Part shown: piece by piece, positions 14,742 to 24,211 of the stretch
Layout: each line of letters begins with the position of its first letter
How positions within the stretch are numbered: position 1 is the stretch's first letter
DNA from: Candidatus Bruticola papionis
GTDB lineage: Bacteria; Vulcanimicrobiota; Xenobia; Xenobiales; Xenobiaceae
Reading direction: 5' to 3'
Assembly (NCBI GenBank): GCA_002407045.1
Contig: DHKB01000067.1
Location: forward strand, 1 to 24,589
DNA length: 24,589 nt
Position numbers and translations under genes: made by a program
Notes under the pieces: model-generated
The model's database searches: none
Told to the model about the DNA's origin: nothing
Seen by the model: the letters and a program-made list of their open reading frames with translations, nothing else

Positions 14742-16610
14742 TTAAATCAGCCAGCGAGTTGTGGTACTTTCTTGCTGAATAATCCTCACAGTTTTGTCAT
14801 AGAAATCTTGGGCCTCAGCTGGAGTATTACCTATACAAGTTACTCCAAACTTTCCATATTGCGATACAGCTCCTATCATATGGAAGATAACGCCAGTATT
14901 AGTTGTAGAATTGAAGTGCAACTTGGCATATGTGATGATATCTATGAGATCTTCTGGCAGCAATCGTTTATATTTTTCGGAAATTAAATTGTCTGAGGCC
15001 ACATAATATTTCGTCGAACCTCGTGGAGTAGTAAAAAGACCAGTGTTGGGATTGTAATGGCCTCCGGTTAAAAATTGCAAGGTGCGTAAGGGGTGAGTTG
15101 TGCCTCCTTTGCGCATATTTATTTCGATGGCATACAATTTCCAAGGATTATCTGCACTAACTGGACGTTCAGGAATACTCGGCACGGCCATATAGTCTAT
15201 AGACACACGTTCTACTAGTCCTTCTCGCGCTAAGCGTTTACCTATCTTTAAACCGCCGCTATGGAGCACTGCTTGGAAAGGATGGGCTGCTGGGAAGCGG
15301 CAACCCAAAAATACTTGACCATCTTCTCCGCCCATTATTTGGTCGTGAGTAGAAATAATTTGCACTTCCTGAGGAGGCACAATCCTTGTTTGTACGCTAG
15401 GGGAAGATTTTTCTACACCCTCAAGAAATTCTTCGACTATGCCTTGCATTTGCTCAAACTTGGAGATGAAATCCGTATAAGGCAAATTGACAGCTTGCAT
15501 TTTTAAATGGCGAGGAAGATCGCGGCGTACTAATTCCACAGCCTTAGTCCAGTTGTCGGCTATCGGTTCAATGTTAAGTAATTCGTTAAATTTGTAGATA
15601 GCATTACCTTCACCAGAAAAACCTTCATTGATTTTCACAACGGCTCTTTTTACGTTAGGTTTGGCGAAATAAAGATCTACAATAGCTTCGGCTATCTCTT
15701 GTTCATCTCGTATGTCTTCGTATCCGAAAGGACAGAGCACGTTGCACTCTTTGAAAAGTTTGCGAGAGCCAGATTTTGTACCGTAATGTAAAAACTTGGG
15801 ATCGGCTCCCATTAGTGGCAATCCCAAAGCAACTGATAAACTTTTTTCGGCTGGAGTTACGTTAAATACCGAGAGATGAGCAACTTGAGAATGCATGGTA
15901 TGATTGCGAATACGTTGCAAAATAGCCGGACGCTCTAGCACTTTTTGGGTCAATGACTTGTCACGAGAAGCATCATTAACGTTATAAAGATGAAGGCGAC
16001 GCCTGGCATGTGAATAGGGAACGCCGGGCAATAATTGCAAATAATAATCGACAATACGATCGCGAATAGGTTGGGAAGTTACGAAAATAACTTCCGTATT
16101 GGGGTTGGCCAACTGAATTAAGAGAAAAAGCAAGCGCTCTTCATAGTATTCTATACCTTCTATTTTACGTAGTTCTTCCGCATCTAGAGTAAGTGAAGGT
16201 ACGACTACTACGGTTTCTTTTATATTGGAGGTATGCTTTAGAGCCTCCCAAATAAAAGGAAGCTTGGCATAAAGGCGCTGAAATAAGCGATCTTCTTCGA
16301 CGCTTCCTTGGGGAGGCAATTCAGAAAGAGGACAATAAAGGGCTGGATCGTTCAGAATTATGTCTTGATTAAAAGTAAACTCGTTGGACGAACCAGTAGT
16401 ATATTGTCCATCAAGGTCGGCCACGCGCAGCGAAACTTTTTGATTATTCAAGTCGAAGTGAAATCCGTCTCTTTCGTTTTTATCGTTGGTTAAAAAGTAT
16501 TGCTCAATTGCTTTGCTTTTTTCTCTTTTTCCACCTCCTACGGAGATAGAAAAGGGGAAGTATTGTTTTTGTGTGAAAGGGAAGCTGGGAGTTTTAGTCG
16601 GAGTTATCAA
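14742..16610 (-). CDS. PGM1-like ATP-grasp carboxylate-amine (peptide) ligase
   Basis: A 622-residue protein of the group related to the pheganomycin peptide ligase PGM1, enzymes that join an amine to an ATP-activated carboxylate. Visible features are VVVVPSLTLDAEEL (134-147), YYEERLLFLL, VTSQPI, GTKSGSRKLF (277-286), the ATP-binding KINEGFSGEGNA (326-337), VQIISTHDQIMGG and the metal-binding YAIEINMRKGGTTHP (493-507). The first about 100 residues are not family-like. The start is uncertain: TTG 16610 is the only early start, without a good ribosome site, and lies close to the divergent gene. An in-frame AGGAGG near codons 23-26 has no ATG behind it. The substrate is unknown; no precursor-peptide gene was found nearby. 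Confidence 0.82.
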   Translation of the reverse strand: MITPTKTPSFPFTQKQYFPFSISVGGGKREKSKAIEQYFLTNDKNERDGFHFDLNNQKVSLRVADLDGQYTTGSSNEFTFNQDIILNDPALYCPLSELPPQGSVEEDRLFQRLYAKLPFIWEALKHTSNIKETVVVVPSLTLDAEELRKIEGIEYYEERLLFLLIQLANPNTEVIFVTSQPIRDRIVDYYLQLLPGVPYSHARRRLHLYNVNDASRDKSLTQKVLERPAILQRIRNHTMHSQVAHLSVFNVTPAEKSLSVALGLPLMGADPKFLHYGTKSGSRKLFKECNVLCPFGYEDIRDEQEIAEAIVDLYFAKPNVKRAVVKINEGFSGEGNAIYKFNELLNIEPIADNWTKAVELVRRDLPRHLKMQAVNLPYTDFISKFEQMQGIVEEFLEGVEKSSPSVQTRIVPPQEVQIISTHDQIMGGEDGQVFLGCRFPAAHPFQAVLHSGGLKIGKRLAREGLVERVSIDYMAVPSIPERPVSADNPWKLYAIEINMRKGGTTHPLRTLQFLTGGHYNPNTGLFTTPRGSTKYYVASDNLISEKYKRLLPEDLIDIITYAKLHFNSTTNTGVIFHMIGAVSQYGKFGVTCIGNTPAEAQDFYDKTVRIIQQESTTTRWLI

Positions 16611-16633
16611 AAATGAAAGAACAGGAAAGCCTC

Positions 16634-17719
16634 ATGGAGACGGAAAAATCAGGGGATATTGCCTCTGCACCTAAAATGGGGCGTATTTACAGGCGCCATC
16701 GCCTAAAAAGAAAAGAAACTGCGAAAAGCGGGCGCAATAGAAACAAAGGCTTACGTATTAGCAAAGATACTCGTTCTCTTCCTATAGAGCCAGCTAGTCC
16801 TATGTTCTTCAGATTACGCTTTTCTTTGCCTCAAGGATCTGTAATGCGCCCCAGCTGGGCTGAATTATCGGCCTTTCTGGTGAATTTGGATAATACTCTC
16901 TTATTGCCGGAAGTTAAAGATGTAAAATTACAGAACCCGCAGTACGAATATTATAATAGTGACACCAGAGCTTATGCCAAATTCTTAGGCTACAAAGCGG
17001 AAAATCTGGAGGAGCTCGGATTATGCTTTGAGTTGAGCCTTCCTTGTCCGCATGTTTTTGCTTTAGAATGTTTGCTTCTTCCTTTGGTAGTTGCTCGCGA
17101 GTTTAAGTTACGTCTGGACTATATTCCTTGTGCATTAGCTAAAGATGATGCTGATGAGCAAGGTTACGCTTTGAAGCCTGTTTACAGCTCAATAAATCCC
17201 AGCCTGGAAGAACTTATGTCTGTTTGGAGTGTTGTAAATAAAAGAGCTCGTCAAATTTGGGAATGTGTGCACGGCCCTTCGCCAGTTTATCGTCGCTCAT
17301 TTTTGGAATGTGTTTGGGAATATCGTACTATCGCTCCGGTATTACGCAGCCGCTACTCCAAGGGGAAAATGAAGAGAAATTATTGCGAGTTAGAATTTTA
17401 TCAAGATGAAAGCAACCATCAAGTGTTTACCATGTGTGAATGGAATTGTCTTGAGCCTGCTGCTTTTCCTATCGCAGACAGAATCCGTTTGCATGGACTG
17501 AGTGAACGCGGTTTGGATGGTAAAATTATTGATGCTAGAGCCTTTTTCTTCGAAGGAAAATCTTGGCTTAAGAAGATGAGCACTCCCATAAAACATTATT
17601 ACACCAGAGAAAATCAACTTACCGAAAGAAAAAAGATGTTGTCCTTTCTTGCGGGTATGCCAGATTTAACCCCGGAATCTTTTTCCAGAGTTGCTTATCA
17701 ACGCTTGGAAGATAGTTAA
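16634..17719 (+). CDS. hypothetical protein, first gene of an operon with uppP and thyA
   Basis: I do not recognise the family. From ATG 16634 (AGGAAAG just upstream) it has 361 residues; the frame is open from 16613. The N-terminus is very basic (RRHRLKRKETAKSGRNRNKG, about residues 16-35), suggesting nucleic-acid contact or a disordered tail. The rest looks soluble and globular, with cysteines scattered and no signal peptide or membrane span. uppP follows after 22 bases and thyA 46 bases later, so the three probably form one transcript. It is divergent from the PGM1-like gene with almost no space between the starts. Confidence 0.75.
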   Translation: METEKSGDIASAPKMGRIYRRHRLKRKETAKSGRNRNKGLRISKDTRSLPIEPASPMFFRLRFSLPQGSVMRPSWAELSAFLVNLDNTLLLPEVKDVKLQNPQYEYYNSDTRAYAKFLGYKAENLEELGLCFELSLPCPHVFALECLLLPLVVAREFKLRLDYIPCALAKDDADEQGYALKPVYSSINPSLEELMSVWSVVNKRARQIWECVHGPSPVYRRSFLECVWEYRTIAPVLRSRYSKGKMKRNYCELEFYQDESNHQVFTMCEWNCLEPAAFPIADRIRLHGLSERGLDGKIIDARAFFFEGKSWLKKMSTPIKHYYTRENQLTERKKMLSFLAGMPDLTPESFSRVAYQRLEDS

Positions 17720-17741
17720 AATTAGAAAAGGTTATTGAACT

Positions 17742-18602
17742 GTGTTTGCTGATTCCGCTCATTTGCTAGAAGCAATAATCTTGGGCATTGTTCAAGGTTT
17801 TACCGAATTTTTGCCAATATCTTCCTCGGCACATTTAATGCTGTTGCCGAGGCTTGCCAATTTCCCTTATTTTGGTAAAACCTTTGATGTTATTTTACAT
17901 GGCGGCACCTTACTGGCTGTTTGCTTTTACAAATGGGATTTAATCAAAAAAATGCTTTCGAGTCTGTCTATATACGGACAGGCTTGTTATAAGCAAAGAA
18001 AAATCCTTCCTTGGACAGATTATGGTAACAGCTATTTAAAGCTAGCCTGTCTGATTATTGTCGCCTCTGTGCCTGTTGCTGCCTTGGGATTTCTTCTGGA
18101 AAATATCGTTGAGCATTTTTTTCATGGACTATTATTTACTGCTTTCACTTTGGCTGTATTCGGCTTTTTGCTATACAAGTCCGATTGTAAGGGGGGATGC
18201 TCTCGCGAGCTTAATTCTATGGGCATTAAGGAAATGTTTTATATAGGCATGGCTCAGTCGCTGGCCCTTTTGCCTGGAGTTTCCCGCTCCGGTGCTGTAC
18301 TGACGGCTGCCCGCTTTTTGGATATTCGACGTTCTGAAGCTGGCCTTATTTCGTTAGTAACAGCTTTGCCTGTCGTTGGAGGAGCGTTTTTTGTCAAAAT
18401 AGTGCGTTGCTTTAGCACAACTATTTCTACAGATTTAGCTTTTTTATGGACTGCTTCTGCTGGCTTTTTAGCTTCTTTTATGGCTGGCTTGGCCGGTATA
18501 ATGCTTTTGGAGAAAGTTGTCACTCAATATACGCTTAAGCCTTTTGCTGTTTATAGAATAGTTCTCGCTCTCATGCTCTTGGTAGTATGGATCGCTCGCT
18601 AA
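17742..18602 (+). CDS. uppP: undecaprenyl-diphosphatase
   Basis: Integral membrane phosphatase that recycles undecaprenyl pyrophosphate, the lipid carrier for peptidoglycan and other wall polymers; it can confer bacitracin resistance when abundant. The 286-residue protein has the two BacA/UppP signatures: an N-terminal EAIILGIVQGFTEFLPISSS and LPGVSRSGAVLTAARF (PGVSRS 178-183). About eight hydrophobic segments are present. The GTG start at 17742 has AAAGG about ten bases upstream. It is the middle gene of a three-gene run. Confidence 0.95.
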   Translation: MFADSAHLLEAIILGIVQGFTEFLPISSSAHLMLLPRLANFPYFGKTFDVILHGGTLLAVCFYKWDLIKKMLSSLSIYGQACYKQRKILPWTDYGNSYLKLACLIIVASVPVAALGFLLENIVEHFFHGLLFTAFTLAVFGFLLYKSDCKGGCSRELNSMGIKEMFYIGMAQSLALLPGVSRSGAVLTAARFLDIRRSEAGLISLVTALPVVGGAFFVKIVRCFSTTISTDLAFLWTASAGFLASFMAGLAGIMLLEKVVTQYTLKPFAVYRIVLALMLLVVWIAR

Positions 18603-18648
18603 ATACTCGCTGTAGCATATTTTGTTGAAATTGTGAAAGGTACGATTT

Positions 18649-19443
18649 ATGCGTCAATATCTGGAATTAGTAAAGGATATTTATGAAAATGGAGCTTTAC
18701 GTGCCGATCGCACTGGAACTGGCACCAAGAGTGTCTTCGGCCGCCAAATGCGCTTTAATTTGCAAGACGGCTTTCCAGCTGTTACTACCAAGAAGCTTTT
18801 CACTAAGTCGGTAATTTACGAACTTTTGTGGTTTCTCCAAGGCAGCTCCAATATAGCTTATTTGAAGCAAAACAAAGTTTCTATTTGGGATGCTTGGGCC
18901 GATGAAAGTGGCGAATTGGGACCTGTTTACGGAGTACAGTGGCGCTCCTGGCCCGATTATGATGGTGGCACTATAGATCAAATAGAAAATGTGATCGAAG
19001 AAATAAAAAACAATCCCACTTCTAGACGTTTAATTGTCAGCGCCTGGAATGTCGGTCAGCTTGACAAGATGGCTCTTCCTCCTTGTCATGTTCTTTTTCA
19101 GTTTTACGTAAATGATGGTCGTTTATCTTGTCAGCTTTATCAGCGCAGTGCCGACGTCTTCTTAGGCGTTCCTTTTAATATTGCTTCTTATGCCTTATTA
19201 ACTATGATGATTGCTCAAGTGTGCTCTTTGGAACCAGGAGATTTCGTGCATACTATAGGTGATGCCCACCTATATTTAAATCATTTAAAGCAAGTTGAAG
19301 AACTTTTACAGCGTGAACCCTACGCTTTGCCGACTATGAAAATCAATCCAGAACGTCGTCGAATAGACGACTTCGAATTTAGCGATTTCACCTTGGAAAA
19401 CTATCATTGCCACCCTGCTTTGCGAGCTCCCATCTCTGTATAA
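18649..19443 (+). CDS. thyA: thymidylate synthase (ThyA)
   Basis: Converts dUMP to dTMP with methylene-tetrahydrofolate. It has exactly 264 residues, the same as the Escherichia coli enzyme, and the catalytic cysteine is again C146 in ALPPCHVLFQFYV. Other conserved parts are RTGTGTKSVFG, the YGVQWRSW segment, the dUMP phosphate arginines in NPTSRRLIVSAWN, LYQRSADVFLGVPFNIASYA and HTIGDAHLYLNH. AAAGG precedes the ATG. It closes the operon and converges with yraN after 36 bases without a visible terminator. Confidence 0.97.
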   Translation: MRQYLELVKDIYENGALRADRTGTGTKSVFGRQMRFNLQDGFPAVTTKKLFTKSVIYELLWFLQGSSNIAYLKQNKVSIWDAWADESGELGPVYGVQWRSWPDYDGGTIDQIENVIEEIKNNPTSRRLIVSAWNVGQLDKMALPPCHVLFQFYVNDGRLSCQLYQRSADVFLGVPFNIASYALLTMMIAQVCSLEPGDFVHTIGDAHLYLNHLKQVEELLQREPYALPTMKINPERRRIDDFEFSDFTLENYHCHPALRAPISV

Positions 19444-19479
19444 GAAACGTAAATCAGTGCCAGCAGTGAGCATTTTACC

Positions 19480-19896
19480 TCAAAAAGCGTTGCGTATATG
19501 CTCTATCTTTAGATAAGGATGGAAGCCGATAATACCTATAACGTCGAAGCGTGCTTCCCTAAAGTGGGGCTTTTCGGCAGTTATGTAGGCTTCGCCCAGT
19601 AGACGCAAACGACGTTGCTTGGCGTATGTTACCGCTTCAACAGGGCGGCCGAAGCGATCGTTGCTGCGCCATTTTACCTCTACAAATACCAGCGTATCCC
19701 CATCTTGGGCTATAATGTCTATTTCTCCCCAAATGGTGCCTTTGCTGTTTGCAGTATACTTGCGCTTTAGGTTTTTGGGCTGACGGTGTATGGTATAATT
19801 TGTTCCTATAATATGCATACCTACAGAAAGTAAATACTGTAGAGCGGCTCTCTCACCATAGTTGCCTAAAAAAGTGTTGTCTTTTTTAACGTGCAT
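19480..19896 (-). CDS. yraN: YraN (UPF0102) family nuclease-like protein
   Basis: Small protein of the restriction-endonuclease-like fold, of uncertain role, often linked to DNA processing or competence. From ATG 19896 it has 138 residues; the longer open frame (to 20025) is rejected because GGAGGGGG lies just before this ATG. The family core is clear: GERAALQYL (E15), GEIDIIAQDGDTLVFVEVK with candidate active residues D60, E73 and K75, then FGRPVEAVTYAKQRRL. An extra segment of about 14 residues between the two parts (around 40-54) makes it slightly longer than usual. Confidence 0.92.
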   Translation of the reverse strand: MHVKKDNTFLGNYGERAALQYLLSVGMHIIGTNYTIHRQPKNLKRKYTANSKGTIWGEIDIIAQDGDTLVFVEVKWRSNDRFGRPVEAVTYAKQRRLRLLGEAYITAEKPHFREARFDVIGIIGFHPYLKIEHIRNAF

Positions 19897-20007
19897 TTTT
19901 CCCCCTCCGCTTATTTTCTTAAATAGTAGCATATTTTGATTAACGTCTGTAGATTCGGTTTGGACACGCCAAAAGGAAGACAAGCTTTTTCCACAAATTG
20001 TTAAGTT

Positions 20008-22260
20008 ATGTTTAGTCTTGATCATTTGAAGCGCGGGGCCGAGTCTAGTATCGGTCGCAGCCGCTTTGCTCTTAGATTGTGTACCGTTTTGCTTATCGGT
20101 TCTTTAGGGATCGGGGCAGCGGCTTGTTCAGGTTCAAAAAACCAAGGCGCTCCGGCACCTGTGGCCGGTTCAGGAAATGCAACTCAGGATTCTTCCTTGG
20201 AAGATGATAGCGTCTTCACCGAAGAATCTTCTCCGTATGAGCGGGGAGCTTCCTTATTGGATGACTACTATAAACAGAAGTACAATAAGCGCGAGCGGGC
20301 TGCTGTAGTCAATGGAGTAAAAGAACTCCTGCCTTCTTATGATGAAAAACAGGCAGAACAAGCTGTCAATACTATTTTAGGTTATCACTATATAGTGTAT
20401 CATCAGACAGCACATCACAATTTGTTGAATAATCATGCCGTAGCTCGCCAAGTAGAAGCTCAGCTTAGGGATATTTGTACAACTTTAGATGTTCCTTTTG
20501 AACCTATGTGGGCCATTGTCAGTTGGGAAAATTCTGGGGATGTTAGTAAAGTATCTTTCGCCAATGCTGCTGGCTTGGGACAAATGACTCCAGGAGCTAT
20601 TGAAACTGCTCACGCTTTCGGTAAGGCCAAAGCCGAAGAATGGCAACTTGAATCGGCTAGGTTGCGTACGTCTGAAGCTAGAGAAGACAAGGTTAAAGCT
20701 GAGCGTTTGGAGCGAGCTGCCAAGTTGGCCGATTGTGCGAATCGCCATCAAGCTCTGGCCGACAAAAATCAACTTAAAGATGAACGTCTTTTAGTCGATT
20801 GCAACTTAGAAGATTCTGTTCTGTTTTTTAAATATTTGCTGTCTAAGTATGGTGAACGCACTGATTTGGCTATTTCTGCGTATCATAACGGAGTTATCAA
20901 CAATGATGACGTTATCTATGCTTACTTGCGTCGAGAAAAAGAGCTGGAACTGGATGCGGAAACCGATCCCAACCGAGTCGGACTTTTGGATGCTTTAGAA
21001 CTTTACGACTTAAAATATCTCGATTTGTGGAATAATGTCTACACTAGAGAGATTCTCTGCGGTTTGCGTACAGTCTATGGCGATAAAGTCAATGCTGAAA
21101 ACTCCTCATTAGCTTTAGGCGATGAGTCAGATTTATATCTTTGGAAAATAGTCGCTTCTTACGTCGGCTTGAAGTCTGGTGAGAATTTTGTCAGAACTTT
21201 GCAAAGTCGTTACGACTTGCCTTTAGATTTGTGCGAAGTTAGAGGACTTCCCGTATACGATTCTAGCGAGAAATTAGCTGAAGGCTTGAAAAATGATTGG
21301 CTTTGCGTTGTCGACACTTCTAAATTTAAAAATTGTGGAGTCGATATCCCCTTTGCAGAAAAGGTAGTGCAAAAAGTTAGTCAAGCTAAAGCTGCCGATA
21401 AAGCCAAGGCTAAGGGAGCCAAGGTTGATAAAGCGAAAAAACCGGAAGTTAAAGAAATTATTCCTGAGCTGAGTCCTGAAGTAAAGGCTCAGTGCTGGTA
21501 TGCTTCTCCTGAATTGTATGGTTATTTAGCCAATTTACAACAGCGTTTTATCTCTTCCAGCGGTAATCCCAATGTAAAGTTGCCTTTGCAAACTCTCTCC
21601 GGTGCTTGGAGCATGGGTAAGAATCAAAGTGCTTGTAAAGCCGACAGTATGGATACCCATTATCGCGCAGTAGCTGCCGATTTGAATCTGAGTAAATTGC
21701 CCGCTGTGCATAGCAAAATCTTAGAGAAGTTAATTTTAGAAGACTTTTTGCTTGATACTATTTATATCAAGCGTGCCGAGGGAAATATCATTCACTTAGT
21801 TTTGAATCCTCGTTGTGGCAGTTATTTTATAAAAAATTACGTTGAATATGTGTCTCCGCATGGTAAAATCGCCAAAGCTTTAAAACAAGCTTCCGACCGA
21901 GAAGCGGCCGAAGCCAAAGAAGCTGCTGATCGAGAGGCAGCTAAAGAAAGTGCCAATCCGCAGTACAGTCATCAGATGGCCAGAGAAAGAGAACGGCAGA
22001 AAAAACGTGAAGCGGAAAAACTTGATGCTGAGGCCAAAACACGTGAGGCTGTACAGTCACGTGCTAGTGCCTTAAAGCGTCGTAGTGGCAAGAAAGATGC
22101 TGCAACTCAGGAAGAGATCGAAAAGATCCCCGATGGTGAAGAGGCGGAGGAAGAATTGTTGGCTATTCCCGACGAGCCGATTAATGACGGTAGCGTTAAA
22201 GGAATGCCTCAGGGACGTCAGCAAAGCAAGCCTGCGGACGATGGCGTTTATGACTTCTAA
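20008..22260 (+). CDS. lytic-transglycosylase-like lipoprotein with coiled-coil tail
   Basis: A 750-residue exported protein. A signal region ending LGIGAAAC suggests a lipoprotein, although alanine at the -3 position is atypical. Residues about 150-310 resemble an SLT lysozyme-like domain, with the likely catalytic E174 in SWENSG, then AAGLGQMTPGA and LAISAYHNG; a helical insert of about 70 residues (about 210-270) splits the domain. A charged linker follows. Residues about 490-625 contain DTHYRAVAADL and IIHLVLNP, which recall DUF5715-like envelope domains (tentative). The tail (about 630-720) is rich in Lys, Glu, Arg and Ala and should form a coiled coil. The next gene overlaps by 11 bases, so they are co-translated. 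Probable role: peptidoglycan remodelling. Confidence 0.78.
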   Translation: MFSLDHLKRGAESSIGRSRFALRLCTVLLIGSLGIGAAACSGSKNQGAPAPVAGSGNATQDSSLEDDSVFTEESSPYERGASLLDDYYKQKYNKRERAAVVNGVKELLPSYDEKQAEQAVNTILGYHYIVYHQTAHHNLLNNHAVARQVEAQLRDICTTLDVPFEPMWAIVSWENSGDVSKVSFANAAGLGQMTPGAIETAHAFGKAKAEEWQLESARLRTSEAREDKVKAERLERAAKLADCANRHQALADKNQLKDERLLVDCNLEDSVLFFKYLLSKYGERTDLAISAYHNGVINNDDVIYAYLRREKELELDAETDPNRVGLLDALELYDLKYLDLWNNVYTREILCGLRTVYGDKVNAENSSLALGDESDLYLWKIVASYVGLKSGENFVRTLQSRYDLPLDLCEVRGLPVYDSSEKLAEGLKNDWLCVVDTSKFKNCGVDIPFAEKVVQKVSQAKAADKAKAKGAKVDKAKKPEVKEIIPELSPEVKAQCWYASPELYGYLANLQQRFISSSGNPNVKLPLQTLSGAWSMGKNQSACKADSMDTHYRAVAADLNLSKLPAVHSKILEKLILEDFLLDTIYIKRAEGNIIHLVLNPRCGSYFIKNYVEYVSPHGKIAKALKQASDREAAEAKEAADREAAKESANPQYSHQMARERERQKKREAEKLDAEAKTREAVQSRASALKRRSGKKDAATQEEIEKIPDGEEAEEELLAIPDEPINDGSVKGMPQGRQQSKPADDGVYDF

Positions 22261-23410
22261 AAAGCTTACGAGTCCAACTAAGACAGATAGAATGGCAGCA
22301 ACTGGGCGCAAACTATGGATGGTCGCGCTAGCTTTATCGCTCAGCTTGCTGTGCATTCTTTTACCTGTGCAAGTTGGGGCTGTACAAAAAAACTTAGAGT
22401 TTCGCAACCTCTTTGCGATTTTAGGTAAGCAAACTCTGGATAAAATCAATACTGAGACTGGGCCTAATGCCAATTTGCGCAAATTTACCGCTTCAAGTAT
22501 CTCTTCCACTTTATTTAGGTCATTTTATGCAGACTCTTCCTTGATCAATACGCTTCCCGAGGCCTATTTAGTTGGTGTCAAACAAGCTCAGGGAGCTGAG
22601 TTAGCTAGATTTAGATCTATAGATTTAGTGCAATGCTATGCCGAGCATAAGGGGGGAGCCAAGGCCTTCCTTTCAGGAGTGCGCAACTTAGGCAGAGATT
22701 TAAATATTATTCTTGATTGGGATGATCCCAAAGTTATCAAGGCTATTACCAAAGTTTATGGCTGTATATCTAAATTAGATGCTCAAGATATAACAATTGC
22801 TGCTTCCAGTCATTATCGTGCCAATGATTGGAGTGGGGAAATACGTTTTAGTTGGTATCCGACCGACGGTATAGCGCGTTTATATGCTGTCATTACTTTC
22901 TCTGGGCATATCAACGTAAAAACGGCTATTTTGAGCGCTTCTGGACGAATCTTTACTCAAAAACACAAGCCCTTCTCCCGATCTATTAGCTTAAGTGATT
23001 ATTCTCTGGATTTAAGCACCAGAACGCTTAATGCTAGTGGTAGTTACTGCTTGCCTCACGTCCCTGATATGAGTGGCAGTGGAACTCTCTTTATTGATAA
23101 TAATTGCCGCTTGAAAGTGCAAAACTTTGAAGTTAGTGGCAGAGTTTTAGAAACGATCGCCCAGTCTGGACAAGAAGGCAATTTATGGAATATAGAATAT
23201 GTTTTGAGCGGAAATACTGATCGTTCGGGAAACATGAGTGGCACTTGCATTATTAAAGGAAAACAAGCAGCTTTTAATGCCAGGTTTGGTAATGGGGTTA
23301 GAACTGAAGGAGCTACCTGGAAAGCGTCACGCCATGGTAAGTTAATTAAAGGTGTGATAAATGTGGGAGGATCTCATACCATTTCGTGGCAAGCCAGCAT
23401 AAATGATTAG
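22250..23410 (+). CDS. hypothetical exported protein between lipoprotein and ABC ATPase
   Basis: No family is recognised. From ATG 22250 (overlapping the stop of the lipoprotein gene) it has 386 residues; ATG 22292 is an alternative start. A signal peptide or N-terminal anchor is clear (KLWMVALALSLSLLCILLP). The mature part begins with a helical region and then becomes beta-strand-rich, Ser/Thr/Gly-rich and repetitive in character (about 190-386). It does not look like a MacA/HlyD adaptor, as no lipoyl-type half motifs are seen. Its place in an operon with a transglycosylase-like lipoprotein and an ABC ATPase suggests an envelope role. Confidence 0.75.
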   Translation: MTSKKLTSPTKTDRMAATGRKLWMVALALSLSLLCILLPVQVGAVQKNLEFRNLFAILGKQTLDKINTETGPNANLRKFTASSISSTLFRSFYADSSLINTLPEAYLVGVKQAQGAELARFRSIDLVQCYAEHKGGAKAFLSGVRNLGRDLNIILDWDDPKVIKAITKVYGCISKLDAQDITIAASSHYRANDWSGEIRFSWYPTDGIARLYAVITFSGHINVKTAILSASGRIFTQKHKPFSRSISLSDYSLDLSTRTLNASGSYCLPHVPDMSGSGTLFIDNNCRLKVQNFEVSGRVLETIAQSGQEGNLWNIEYVLSGNTDRSGNMSGTCIIKGKQAAFNARFGNGVRTEGATWKASRHGKLIKGVINVGGSHTISWQASIND

Positions 23411-23444
23411 ATTTACAATCTTTTGGCTGCTATAAGGAGGCACT

Positions 23445-24176
23445 GTGTCTGTTATATCCATACGCGGTCTGACTCGCACTTATGTAATTGGTGGGGATGT
23501 TGAAGTACATGCTTTGCGTGGCGTCGATCTTGATGTACAAGAGGGGGAAATGGTTGCTATTATGGGCCCTTCTGGTTCGGGAAAGTCGACCATGATGAAT
23601 ATCCTCGGCTGTTTGGATAAGCCTACTTCTGGCTCTTACAAATTAAATAACCAAGAAGTTTGCCATTTAAGCAACGATGAAAGGGCTCTAATTAGAAATA
23701 AAAATATAGGTTTTGTCTTTCAAGGCTTCAACTTATTGGCCAGAACTTCCGCTATAGAAAATGTAGAAGTACCTTTGCTTTATACTGGTGTTCATATAAA
23801 AGCCGAAGAACGCTTCCGACGCTCCAAAGAGGCTCTTTGCCGAGTTGGCTTAGAAAAAAGAATTTATCATGTTCCCACTCAACTTTCAGGTGGTGAACAA
23901 CAGCGTGTCGCTATTGCCAGAGCTTTAGTAACTAATCCTGCTCTTATTTTGGCTGACGAACCTACTGGTAATCTTGACTCAAAACGTTCAGATGAAGTAA
24001 TGGCTTTATTTCAAGAGCTTAACCGTAAAGAAGGTCTGACTATCGTTATGGTTACTCACGAACCTGATGTAGCGGCTAAATGCCAACGAGTTGTACTTTT
24101 TAAAGATGGCCGTATCGTCGGTGATGGCAACCCTGATGAAGTTATCAATAAGCTGGCTTACGGTATTATACGTTAG
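23445..24176 (+). CDS. ABC transporter ATP-binding protein, MacB/LolD type
   Basis: A 243-residue ATPase of the group that drives FtsX-like permeases (MacB, LolD, FtsE). All motifs are present: Walker A GPSGSGKST (41-49), Q-loop FVFQGFNLL, signature LSGGEQQRVAIARAL, Walker B LILADEPTGNLD and the switch histidine in VTHEPDV. AAGGAGG precedes the GTG start. It is the third gene of the envelope operon (34 bases after the previous gene). No permease gene follows: the next 413 bases are non-coding, so its membrane partner must lie elsewhere. Confidence 0.93.
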   Translation: MSVISIRGLTRTYVIGGDVEVHALRGVDLDVQEGEMVAIMGPSGSGKSTMMNILGCLDKPTSGSYKLNNQEVCHLSNDERALIRNKNIGFVFQGFNLLARTSAIENVEVPLLYTGVHIKAEERFRRSKEALCRVGLEKRIYHVPTQLSGGEQQRVAIARALVTNPALILADEPTGNLDSKRSDEVMALFQELNRKEGLTIVMVTHEPDVAAKCQRVVLFKDGRIVGDGNPDEVINKLAYGIIR

Positions 24177-24211
24177 TTCTAGTTTTTGCTGCGAGCTTAT
24201 GTTCGTGTTGT

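Noticed and set aside
19897..20025. Longer N-terminus for yraN
   Set aside because: It would overlap the divergent lipoprotein gene, and a very strong Shine-Dalgarno marks the ATG at 19896.
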